From Arachnopeziza araneosa (lineage: Eukaryota > Ascomycota > Leotiomycetes > Helotiales > Arachnopezizaceae), in contig QYAI01000077.1 in NCBI GenBank assembly GCA_003988855.1, positions 124,001 to 188,000 on the forward strand: a stretch of 64,000 nt of DNA, written 5' to 3'. Under the pieces are notes generated by a model. That model did not search any database, was not told where the DNA came from, and saw nothing but the letters and a program-made list of their open reading frames with translations. A program made the position numbers and the translations under genes. Below are positions 31,641 through 42,495 of this stretch, one piece after another; the stretch's first letter is position 1; every line of letters begins with the position of its first letter.

Positions 31641-33018
31641 TGCTGCTTGGGTAGACTTGTGAATAAATATGAAGTACACTTCAATTTAATTAACTGCTGA
31701 CTTGAGAGAGGTTTGGTTTTGGAAAGAGATGGGGTGACGAAAGCTACTGTTGAGCGGTTCTTTTGGCGGGGTTACATTGTCAATGGTGGGGCAGTCTTGA
31801 ACTACTTCACGTGATAGAAGCTCTAAATAATAAATTTTGGTCTTTGAATTTCTTTCATTATCCGAACACTTATAATATTTCAAAGTAAAAAATGTATTCA
31901 GCATTATCTCTCAATTTCTTAATGCTGTGATCAATACTCAAGCTGCTCGTTGGCCCTATGCTTTTTATCACTCGCTTGAACATTAAGGTTGAACATACTA
32001 GATACCTAAGGGTACGTAAGTTTGCAGATATAGGCTGTCTAGATAATTGTGTCAAGAGTGAACTTCTCAGTTGACAGAATCAACACCACATCTTGGCTAG
32101 GCGAGAAAGAAAACGGCCAAAAAAACAAGAAAAAAGCAAAAACAAATTAAATAACATAAGAATCAAATGACAAAAAGAAAACCCCGGTTAAGGAGATAAG
32201 AAAACGCCTCGCGGGCTTTTTACTTTGTATGACCTTCGAGGGTCTTGGGTATTCTACCTCTATCGTCGATTTGATAGGGTTAGCTGCTGGATTGTGGGCT
32301 TGAAAGGGGAGTAATCCCTCAGACAAGGTTCTTGGCGTGGACGGTTTCGCGTTATTTAATTTCATATAGGTAATCTTACCTAGGTAGCGAGCTGACAACT
32401 TCGCTTACTACCTTATGGGCGAAAGCTGGGAGCTGGCAACTATTTACCGACAATTCAGGAACAGTCTATTAAGTAGTAAAAAGTCCAAAATATATAATAT
32501 GCCTGAGACTCAAAACACGATCACAAAGTTAAATAGATTACATATTGGAATATTTAATTTAAGATAAACTGTTTATCAGAGGGTTTCTAGTCGGTTTCGT
32601 GTTTGTTGGTGGGTACTGCTCCAAGTCGTTACTTGATGTTTCGAATCGACTCTAGCTTTTTCGACGTGGGTTGGTGATCAAACGTTAAGTTGTAGAGGTT
32701 CTTGGCGTTTATTGCAAAGGCGCTTATTGATTCTAAATAGTTGGTTAGAAGATTTGGCTTTGCGTTACGATAGATAGGAGATATGGTTTATCAGAGCGAT
32801 TTTGAACTTCTTCTGGTATAGAGAGGGATTGTATCTGTTTGATAGTTACGCAACGGACAGAACCTGGAGCTGGACTCAAACCCCTGCCTCTTGAATAAGG
32901 CAAATCAACAAATAATTATCCGAAGTTGAGCAACAACCTTTTCAAGATACAAGTACAGAATTTGATTTTTGAGCTAGGGTTCCATATTTTTCCAGCTATA
33001 TACGAATCATACAATGGC
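31641..33018. other. AT-rich gene-free stretch
   Basis: No gene is visible. By eye the stretch is clearly richer in A/T than its neighbours, with many stops in all frames. It includes the poly-purine AAAAAACAAGAAAAAAGC region near 32120. A short segment at 32865-32895 resembles the 3' end of a tRNA on the minus strand or a primer-binding site, but no full cloverleaf or LTR pair could be built. Confidence 0.5.
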
Positions 33019-34037
33019 TCACCCAGAAGTGAGTTGAATATCACCCTCCTTATTGTAAAAGATCTCTCTAACCTTCACACATCTCAGATGGTTCTTTCCA
33101 CCACTCAAAGTAGTGTCATGATGAAACAAATACCAGCGTCCCTTGTGATCAACAATTGAATGATGAGTTGTCCATCCCAAGACTGGCTCCAAGATCCTTC
33201 CTCTGTAAGTGAATGGGCCAAATGGGCTATCCCCTACAGCATAAGCAAGGAAATGGGTGTCACCAGTGGAGTAGGAGAAGTAGTATTTTCCTTGATATTT
33301 GTGCATCCATGCTGCTTCGAAGAAACGGCGGTCATGGTCATCAGCCTTCAAGGGATGGCCTTCTGAGTCAAGGATAGGGAGCTCATGGACTGGGCCATCA
33401 AATTGTAGCATGTTCTTAGTGAGCTTAGCTACCCTGGGGTAGTAGGCGTTTCCGCTAGTGGCTTCCATGTTGGAATAAGCACTATTATCGAATTTGCCGG
33501 TTTGCCAACACTGCACTAAATTGACTGTTAATAATGCTGCCTCGGAAGACTTTGAGGAAAAGACCTACGCTGGCCTCCCCAAATACCACCAAAATACAAA
33601 TAACCCTCTCCATCTTCATCCACGAAACTCGCTGGGTCAATACTAAAACTACCCTTAATAGCTTCCGGCTCAGCCTTGAATGGTCCCTCAGGCTTGTCGC
33701 TCACAGCAACACCAATCTGGAAAACACCCTCAGAGTTTCTTGCTGGGAAATACAAATAGTATTTCCCGTCTTTGGTCGCCGCATCTGGAGCCCACAATTG
33801 CTTGTCCGCCCATGGAATATCGGCTACAGCCAAAGCCACACCATGATCAGTGACAGGTCCTCCAACATCATCCATGGAAAGCACGTGGTAGTCATTCATA
33901 GCATATTGATCCCCATTGTCGTTATCTTTGATATCCGTTGGGATATCATGAGATGGGTAGACGTATATTTTTCCATTGAAGGAGTGAGCGGAAGGGTCCG
34001 CGGTATAGATGTGCGTAACGAGGGGTTCTGAAGACAT
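33019..34037 (-). CDS. Glycoside hydrolase family 43 protein (xylosidase/arabinofuranosidase type)
   Basis: Five-bladed beta-propeller glycosidase of 321 aa from exons 34037-33569 and 33515-33019 with a 53-nt intron. The three catalytic acids of GH43 are in place: Asp14 in IYTADPSAH (base), Asp134 in FSIDPASFVDEDG (pKa modulator) and Glu223 in RRFFEAAWMHK (acid). Other family blocks are KLWAPD-like QLWAPDAATKDGKYYLYFPA, YLYFGGIWGGQLQCWQ across the splice, and the late THHSIVDHKGRWYLFHHD. There is no signal peptide, so the enzyme probably acts inside the cell on short oligosaccharides taken up from xylan or arabinan. The substrate cannot be fixed from sequence. Length and ending are normal. 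Confidence 0.93.
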
Positions 34038-34845
34038 TTTGAGAAGATGCCGAAGGATGGGCGAGGCAGGACATTGGAGACTTAAGTAATAGGTCGAGAT
34101 TTATCCATATTATCCAGTTCTACGGTTAGCAGGCTTTGCATTGAGTTCTTGCCGACTTGAACGACTGGATGTTTGATGTTGAAGTTGGCTCCAGCTTATG
34201 TGGAGCAATCACTTTACCCGGCCCAGAGGAATGGTACAAGGTTCCGCTCTTCCGAGTAATCGTCATGATTTCCGAAGTGAATGCCTGAGCATTGGCTCAT
34301 ATATCACGCACCTTTGAGGCTCTGCTCAGGAATAGTATATTTTTGAAGTGGTGGTGCAGGAGGAGGGGGGAAAGTTTCGCCGAAATCTGATTGGCTTATA
34401 ACAGGTAGAACTAGATTGATTATCAAATAACAGCACTCAAAAGAGAGCGAAATGAATGTTCTAGAGGAAAAATGAGAGTTTAAAAGTCTCCATTCTATTA
34501 GAGATATAACAACCCATCTTCCTTAACCTCCGCCTCAATAATACCTTAAGGTCCGCAATACTAAGATCACGTGACTATAAATACACAATATCAATCCTCA
34601 CACTAAATGTTTCTACAGATTAGCATTTCTATTTCGGGTTAATATAGCCCTTACTATAACCATGCCACGGAGAACGATATGCCTCCAACGGGTGCTCTTC
34701 GGCAGTCAAGTACCCTGAACCTACAGTAAGTCGTTTTACTAATCGCTGTTACTGTAGTATTTTCCGTTCCGTTAATAACCGACAAGGCGTCGCAAGTCCT
34801 AACGAGTCACATTTACAGAGTTCAACTCGCTTTTGCAACAAAAGT
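34038..34845. promoter_or_regulatory. Intergenic region of a divergent pair
   Basis: About 800 bases lie between the GH43 gene (-) and the conserved orphan (+). The middle, about 34430-34660, is AT-rich by eye. No coding frame or recognised binding site was identified. Confidence 0.4.
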
Positions 34846-35619
34846 ATGCCCTCACTCACATTAGATACGTCCCCTAATAGCCAAAGAAGAGCGTCTCTAG
34901 ATACAGATTCACGACCAGAATCCCCTCCGCACCCACCATTTTCGCCCATTACACCCACACTCGCCGCCACCCGTCTTGCAACAACCTCTGGCAATGCGCC
35001 TAATGCCTCTACTCCATACAGACAGACATACACGCACTCTCAAGCACCACAGATAGGCATCGCACCTCCTCAGCCTGAGCCTATCGACTTCAATAGCAAT
35101 CCAGATGTGTTGGCGTTGAAAGCAAACATCTCTATCTTGCAGATTCAGAAGGCAAGAGCAGAGGCAGATATCCAGACTCTGCAGCGGGCAAAGGAGAAGG
35201 CTTTGATCAACCCTGAGGAGTTTGCTAGAGCCCTTCAAGCTGGAGAAGTTAAAACCGCAAGCGATCCTTTATTTCATCCAGAACAGGGGGACGACGATGA
35301 GGATGACTGCGAGATTGCGCAACAGCCAGCGTCACAGAAGGGAAAGTTTGAGAGGTTACCCGGACCGCAGAATGTTGTTCGCATGCCGTCGATCAACTGG
35401 GCCCAATATGCTGTAGTCGGAGATTCTTTAAACAAACTTCACGAGGACCAAGTGGCAAGACCTACGGACGGTGTACCCCAACGTGTTGGGCCAGATGGCC
35501 TCTTGATACCAGGTGGTGAAGGTGCAAGAAGACCCGCAGACCTTGGTATTGGTGCTCCTTACCAGCCTGGGAAAGACAAGATCGAGAAGATGAGTACTAG
35601 AAAGGGTGGCAAGCGATGA
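34846..35619 (+). CDS. Conserved ascomycete protein of unknown function
   Basis: Single-exon frame of 257 aa. The first 80 residues are Pro/Ser/Thr-rich and probably disordered. At about residues 85-125 a helical, probably coiled-coil segment runs from NPDVLALKANISILQ to ADIQTLQRAKEKAL. An acidic patch follows, and then a segment that looks conserved: LPGPQNVVRMPSINWAQYAV and GDSLNKLHEDQVARP. The C-terminus is basic (KMSTRKGGKR). Codon structure and the conserved middle suggest a real gene. I recognise no domain or active site. The coiled coil and basic tail would fit a nuclear scaffold protein, but that is only a guess. Confidence 0.7.
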   Translation: MPSLTLDTSPNSQRRASLDTDSRPESPPHPPFSPITPTLAATRLATTSGNAPNASTPYRQTYTHSQAPQIGIAPPQPEPIDFNSNPDVLALKANISILQIQKARAEADIQTLQRAKEKALINPEEFARALQAGEVKTASDPLFHPEQGDDDEDDCEIAQQPASQKGKFERLPGPQNVVRMPSINWAQYAVVGDSLNKLHEDQVARPTDGVPQRVGPDGLLIPGGEGARRPADLGIGAPYQPGKDKIEKMSTRKGGKR

Positions 35620-36767
35620 TTATTTCTAGCATCGAGGTATTGAACATGGCGTTATCGGCGATATTGACAAGCTTATGATTTACGATCATGGTGCTCTTGG
35701 GCGGAGATAGTCTTCGGAGTTGGCACGCATAAACGTACTGGAGTTATTGGTATAGATAGGGCATGCTCGGACCAGAGGCTTGTGCGCAAACTATGGGTTG
35801 AAGAAGCTTATGCTAGAGAAAGGAAATTCCCCGTTCGAATAGTTCCGACGCCGTTCTAAATACCTTGTGACTACTTGCTTGAACCACAACTGGTGTACAT
35901 ATCAGGTGCGCTGAGCATCCGCTTGTTACGTTCTGACCATACTTGGTCATGATCGAGTCAGAATTGGTCTTCCCATACAAATGCTACTTTTAGTAAATGA
36001 GTAACTTCAAATCCTCTCATAAGTTTACCAGAAATCAAAACAATAGGATGGATCAAGTCTGTGCCACACTGCAGTAAACACCCGACGGTGCCTGCCCCGC
36101 CCATCCCACCGTCTGGAACATCCATGACTAGCGCCGGAGCGGCGAATAGTTGTTGCGAAGCTTAATTGTCTTTCGCCTCGAGTGCCTCGAAGATTTCCAT
36201 GACACTTCTCTCTGTCTTGTGAACAACTGACAGCAGTCACAAATCTTGATACTTTTGCTGCTCACGTCACATGTTGTGGTGGGCCCGCTCAGGGTAAAGC
36301 CGTGCGCCGCCAAAGGCAAGGTATAATATAAAAATATGGTTGCTGGGAGGACCGAGACTGATGAATAATTCACAGCGACGACTTCAAGCTTCACACTCAT
36401 GTTCATTGACCGACCAGCTCCCGATGAAGACTCACTGGTCTTCTGCCACTCTTTGAAAGCTCTCGTAAGCCCAAGACACGTTCTGAATGCCTGTCTGTGT
36501 ACAATAGGAGGTGGAAACCGGTCTCCTGCCTACCTCAGAGCTCTCTTCCCTGAGTCTGCCGACCTATATTTGCAGTGTCGTCGACATTAAGTGATGCTTC
36601 ACAGTGAGTAGAGCGCAGGTCGGTCTGTGCCACGAGATGACATCGCCGTCGTGTAGTTTTGCTGACCCGCCGACCGAAAGAAACACTCGCACTTATTTTG
36701 AATAAACGCTCAATCTACAACCTCAACTTCCGAGACCCTGCTTCCAACTTCTTCCATTGCTGTCGAG
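35620..36767. other. Intergenic region upstream of the checkpoint kinase
   Basis: About 1.1 kb without a supported gene. A small frame at about 36399-36590 has no motif. The last 100 bases are C/A-rich, as in a 5' leader. Confidence 0.45.
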
Positions 36768-39700
36768 ATGGACGAAGAAGACGCTACTCAGCCAGGTATT
36801 CTACCTTCTTGTGATTATTATGCAGTCCCTCATACACCTTCTTACAATGCGAAACTTCCCCCCTTCAGATTGAACGAACCATATATTGACTCGTACTACA
36901 TAGCCACGCAACTTGTCGTCGATCCTCGACGTCTTGGTCAAGGAAACTCGGGACTCAGTGATGAAGATACCGCGGATATAGTCTGCATCCTCTGTCCAAT
37001 CACTACTCCTGCTCGCCGAGCCGCTGCTCAAGTCTACGAATTGAGCCCGCAGCATACAATCCTCAATCAAAACACTGTACAGATCCGTGTGAGAGATGAA
37101 GATGATAGCGACGATGATAGAGGCATCAGAGAACTAGGCGATGTTCAGTGTGATATTGCACTACGTCTTTCTGCCGAGCTCAAGGATCCCGTAGGCGGCT
37201 TCCACTTTGGTCGGAATCCTGACCGCTGTGATATTGTTATAGGAAACAAGGACAAGACGAGAAGAGTGAGCAATACCCACTTCCGGATCTATATCAATGA
37301 GCATGGTAGTATTATGCTCGAGGACCACTCTACAAATGGAACGGCCGTCGACGGTACCTTGTTGCGAGCTAAGGAAAAAGAGAATGGCCTCGATTATAGA
37401 CATACTCTTAATCAAGGTTCCACCATTGTTCTTACTATGACCCCTCCCGATGAAGATTATCGATTTGTAGTTCGCATCCCTCAGCGAGAAGAGGAGGCTG
37501 AAAATGCTTACAATGCCAACCTGACGGCGTATTTTTGGCGTGTAAATCATGCTAGGATGCAAAATGAGCAGCGGGTAGCTGAAGCTGGTGGTGCGCCCAA
37601 GCGCGATCCGGTTGGTGATTTTTCTTTTTCTCATTTATCACCTGTCCTTACGTTTTGATAGGTAAACCTTTTTCCTACACCTGCTCCTGGGACCCCTAAT
37701 ACTGGCTCTCTTTCGTCTGTTGGTAGAGTTGTCCGAGAATGGAAAGGCGGTAAAAAGTACAACAAAATCGGGCCTATTGGTAAGGGTGCGTTTGCTGTTG
37801 TGTACAAGCTTACTACGAAATTCGACGGTATCCCATACGCTGCCAAAGAACTTGAAAAGAGACGCTTCATGAAGAATGGTGTACTGGATCAAAAAGTTGA
37901 CATGGAGATGAAGATCATGCGAAAGATCCAGCACGTAAGTTCAAATGCAACACTAAACATTGATTGATCCTGACTGAGGCTAGCCTAATATTGTACAATA
38001 TATTGAACACATCGATTGGGAGGAATATTTGTACATCATCATGGAGTATGTCCCAGGAGGAGACCTTGGAAGCCTTATTGGCCAACATGGAAAGTTACCA
38101 GAGCTTGATGTCAAGGCGATGGCCCGTCAACTACTGGATGCCCTGAGCTACCTACACAAAGGTGGTATCACGCATCGAGATGTGAAGCCTGACAATATCT
38201 TGATTCACACCCGTGAACCCCTCCATGTCAAGCTGACCGACTTTGGCTTATCAAAGATGATTGAAAGCGAAGAGACATTCCTCAGAACTTTCTGCGGAAC
38301 ACTCCTCTACTGTGCTCCAGAAGTATATTCAGAATACCGCGAATATGGTTATGACGGACGGAGAAAAGCTAGAGGCATTGATAGGAAGTCTCTTCCTCCA
38401 CAGAGATATGGCCATGCAGTAGATGTTTGGTCACTTGCAGGTGTACTCTTCTTAGCTCTCTGTGGAAGTCCACCATATCCTGTAAAGAACGGCACGAGCT
38501 ACCAAGAGCTGCTGAATCGGATCATGACTGTGCCACTTGATATTCGACCCCTTCAACGAGTCAACATATCAGAGCAAGGTATCCGATTCGTTCGAGGTAT
38601 GTTGCATGTTCGTCCCGAGCATCGCTCAACGATCGACGATTTGGAGCGTAGCTCTTGGTTTGTCGGAGGCAACAGCATGGAAATATCGATGGAGGAAGAC
38701 GAAGTAGATATGGTTGGAGATAATTTGATTGATCCTGCCCTCGTTCCGGATCTCGAGGACGAAGCTTCTCAACTGAGCATCCATGACAATGCGAACGAGC
38801 GCCAAATCAACGACAGCGAAGAAATGGATGATGGACTCAGCGATCTGACCGAATTGCAACAACCCGAGATCCCAAGCAGTTTCGATGGAGACGAGAGCAT
38901 TTTACTCGAGACTGAGTCTTATGAGGCTGCTCTGGCGCATACGAATCCTCCAAATGGTCGCTTATTTGGCGAAGTGAATATCTCAAGTGTTGGAAGCTCC
39001 GGCGTGATTCCGTTATCTCAACTAAACCTGCCAATATCTTCACGCGATCTCTACTCCGAAAGTTCGGAGGAACCACACCATACACCAAGTGAAATCAGCC
39101 AAGACGACTTCAGCATGGATGGTCAAGATAACCCCAACACGAAAGGCACGACGCACCCAGCTCAGTCTATTCCTATCACTTCGATGCCTCCTCCATCACC
39201 TCGAACAGCCACAAGTCATCCAGAGACCGATGAACGCGCCAACAGATCTTCGAGTCTTTTAGGTGCTGAGTCACTCGTTGGCCATCTGCATATGCATTCT
39301 CCTGTCTCTGTTGCATCTCCAACTGGCAACAGCCCTGTGGCAACGACCGAATTTGACCGAGATGCTACTATTAGCTTGCGTAGACCTCGGGAGGAGGGCC
39401 CGGACGAAGAGGATACCTGGCAACCACCTGGTCTTCCAGCTAAGCGCCAACGCACGTCAGCTCGAGAAATCGAAATGGAGGTACCAGCGAGCATCTTCTG
39501 GGACCCGGCGGATAGGTCGACTCATCACAACAACTACCCCCGGATGTTACTTTCAGATCTTCAAAGATATCAGGACTATGCCGAGAAGAAGGGCGAGGTT
39601 TTCACTCCTGGACACAAAACTTTTGATCAGACAATGCAGAGTTTCAGAAGCAGTAGAAGTCCCTCCGTTGAACCCGAGATTCGCGCACGTTCTGAGCCCA

Positions 39701-40611
39701 TGACAGGAGAGGGTCGACATATGATGATGAAGAGAGATGAACGCCGCTTGTCTGACGATCAGGGAGGTAGCAAGTCCAACAACGCCGCACTTGCTCGTGA
39801 TGCTAGTCTTCCTGATACGGGTCATACATTTAATGCTTCTGGTCTTGAGAATACGACCTCGGCTATCAGCTCCTTCCCAAATGTTCAGCCAGTAGTCGGC
39901 AACGATTTTCAACTGCCCAAACGTATCCTTGCTAAATTCATTGCGACGCCAAATAGTTGTCTTCCGACTATCACAATGAACATCGTTGAGTCAATGACTT
40001 CTTGGGGCCGTGGTCAACTGGCAACTATTCGCTATTCAAATGGTCACGACATCCGCATCCCAAAGTATGCCTTCAAACTCATGCTATTTAAGCCGGGTTT
40101 CTACTCCACTTCTTCAGACACTCTCAACACCAAACCATGGGAATCTGACATGCGTTTCTACATTTCCACGAAGGCTTCCCAAGGAATTTGGATCAACGAC
40201 TCGCTGCTTAAGGCTCAGAATCCTCAGAGCCCAAGTACAGCAGCGAAGTTTTGGGGTGAGCTCAAGCACGGCGATTCTGTCACTGTTTGGTATGATACCT
40301 TGAAGCCGGAAGAATGTACTAAATTTAGATTTGAGTGCTATTGGGGCAACTCGAAAGGGCTCAGACAATATGATGAAGAATTCAAGCTCTTGGAGGACGG
40401 AGAGTTTCTGGATGAGCTAGAGGCATCCTGTTTGTCACAAGAGAGAGCTCTTCTGGCTGAACTCAAGCGACTTGAGGATGATGAAGGTAGAAATACGCAA
40501 GAGAAGAAAGAGCGCGAGAGACTTGCCCGTCCAGCCCCAGCACAGCATGCTCCTAACCAGTCATTCAACTTTCATCAATCGTTCTCTGGCATGCCTCCAC
40601 CTCAATCCTAA
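36768..40611 (+). CDS. FHA-domain checkpoint kinase, Rad53/Chk2 type
   Basis: Nuclear Ser/Thr kinase of the DNA-damage and replication checkpoint, 1247 aa. Exons 36768-37610, 37662-37934 and 37984-40611 have introns of 51 and 49 nt between whole codons. An N-terminal FHA domain at about residues 120-235 has GFHFGRNPDRCDI, RVSNTHFRIY and EDHSTNGTAV. The kinase domain at about 311-597 has the glycine loop IGKGAFAVVYK, lysine in YAAKELEK, HRDVKPDN, DFGLSK and CGTLLYCAPEVYSE. A long Ser-rich tail with SQ/TQ-type sites follows. Near residues 1018-1160 a second domain (PTITMNIVESMTSWGRG, FYISTKASQGIWINDSLL, KHGDSVTVWYD) looks like a diverged FHA domain. This FHA-kinase-FHA order matches yeast Rad53. 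Filamentous fungi have more than one Chk2 homologue, for example PRD-4 and MUS-59 of Neurospora, and I cannot say which one this is. Confidence 0.9.
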
Positions 40612-41314
40612 TCTGACCCTTTGCGCATTATGCTCGTATTCTGTATACAGAATCGGGCACGCAAAATCACCACACACTGTACAATACCAACAATTTTTTC
40701 TTTTATTGTCCTGAGTACAAACCAATCACATACAGCAATCATCCAGCAGAGCGAGCTATTGCATTTGGTCTTGCTTTTGCTAGATACCACCAAAATGGGC
40801 GGATGGAATGGCGTTCTTTAAGGCTTGCACAGCTTTGCTGGGGTGGGTGGAGTACCATGAAAACTAGGGGAGGAATGGAAAGAGTTGCAGAATGTGACAT
40901 AGACACAAAAATAGATACTATTGTATGAGTATGTCCACCAAAGTGACTAGATGCTAGTACATTTGAAAGGTGAGTGTTTCTGGTCTGTCAGCAAACTAGT
41001 AGGTCTTACGTTACGCCGAATCGAAATGAGTTGAGCTTAGCAACGAGTATGAGTCTACTGGATGGTCTTCGATCCTGCTGAAATGACTCTAGTTGCCACA
41101 GTTAATTGTGGTTCTTCCTCTCATGGCTAGCCAACGCCTCCTCCACCACTCACCAGCTACCGACTTGTCTAAGTAATTCAGCATTTTGTTCCAAAGGGTT
41201 CTCGAGCTTGATTAAAGCGCACAGCCGCCAGGAGACGCTATCACACCCACGTATCTTAGCATTTCTCTGCAGACTACAACTCCTATTCCGTGTCAAACCT
41301 TTGAAAATCCAGCC
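40612..41314. other. Intergenic region
   Basis: No gene is seen. The stretch is the shared 3' flank of the kinase gene and of the membrane-protein copy at 41315, which run towards each other. Confidence 0.45.
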
Positions 41315-42495
41315 TCACTCGCCCTCGCCATCGAGCAATCTCATCACCACATCCGCACCCACCTCCTCCCTCTCCCTCTCTTTCCAGCATCTACACCTTG
41401 GCCAATGCCACGCACCCAGTCCCGTGGATACAAGCGCCCCAACGGCTACGACCCACCCCGCTAGCGTAAACGCATCGCCCATGGAGTAGCCGTACTCGTG
41501 ATTGAGCGTGAAATACAGACCCAGGAAACAACTTAGCGCAGCGAAGGTGGCGATGAGGAGGAAGATCAGGATACAGGGGCGGGGTGGTTTCGGGAGGATG
41601 AGTTTTAGGGTTAGGGTGCGGTTTGGGGCCGGGGTGTTGGTGCGTTGAGGGACTGGGGTTGGGTCTGGGGCTGGAGTTGGGCTTGGGGCGAGTTGAAGTT
41701 GTTGCTCAAGGTCTGGGGTCGGCGGCGCGCTAGAGTGAAGGAAGGGCCGTTGACGATGTGTGATGGTGGTGGATTGAGGGTGATCGATGCCTGTTGTTAT
41801 GGAATCGCTGGGCAGGTCGTCGAGCCAGCTCTCGATTCCTTGACGGCGAGAGTTTTGAATGGAAGAGGTCCACAAGTCTTGAACATCTGGAATGTTGTCT
41901 TCTGTGTTCTCAATCTGAGTGCCATCGACCGATGAGGTAGAACGGGTGGACAAGCTCGTGGTTCCAAGGTCAAGGAAACGCTGGAGCATACGAGCGGAAA
42001 GGGTACTCTCTTCCGCATGTTCATCTGTGGGACTCCTAAGTAATCATTAGTATAGGAGCATTCAAGACTGCAGAGAATGAAGAAAATAGTAGTACCTCTC
42101 ATAAGTTTTTGTGATTTCTTCCACAATGTTATACATAAGATATTCTATCTCTCGCACGGTCTCCTCCCTCTGCTTTCTTGCCCTTCTGCCTCGCAACTGA
42201 ACCACCCTCTAGCTTGCTCATTCTTTAGCTTCTCAAGTTCGTTGATCAAATCAAGAACCCTTGATTTTGAGTCTCCTAAAAAGAGCCCTACTTCATGGTT
42301 TACGAAGCCGTGAGTAAGCTCTAGAATTTTGTGTGTGTCGTCTAAAAATTGGAATGTAGCTTAGATTGACTTCAACTGCTCAGCCATACTGTGCCTGCTT
42401 TTGTTCATGCGCAGGCTGTTAACCAAGGCATCTTTTGCGCGTCCAAGTACGAAATAAAGATTCGCAACGCCTGCGGCGATTGAGATAGGATCCAT
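41315..42495 (-). pseudogene. Decaying copy of a STAND-N-domain/two-transmembrane protein (SMGDAFTLAG family, copy 1)
   Basis: From an ATG at 42495 the minus strand reads MDPISIAAGVANLYFVLGRA, resembling the N-terminal domain of fungal STAND/PigL-type proteins (PF17111). The frame hits TAA at 42363-42361 (codon 45) where a Gln is likely. It continues as FLDDTHKILELTHGF and shifts frame near 42205, then runs as ARKQREETVREIEYLMYNIV. A 60-nt intron (42095-42036) leads to the C-terminal part, which is intact to the stop at 41315. That part has a Pro-rich linker, two hydrophobic spans (CILIFLLIATFAALSCFLGL and the GWVVAVGALVSTGLG region), the SMGDAFTLAG motif and a cysteine end RCRCWK. An intact 253-aa product starting at 42136 is an alternative. 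The 49.4-50.6 kb gene is a paralogue. Confidence 0.55.

Noticed and set aside
32860..32960. Possible minus-strand tRNA
   Set aside because: GTTTGAGTCC resembles a T-arm, but its stem does not pair properly and no 5' acceptor partner exists at the right distance.
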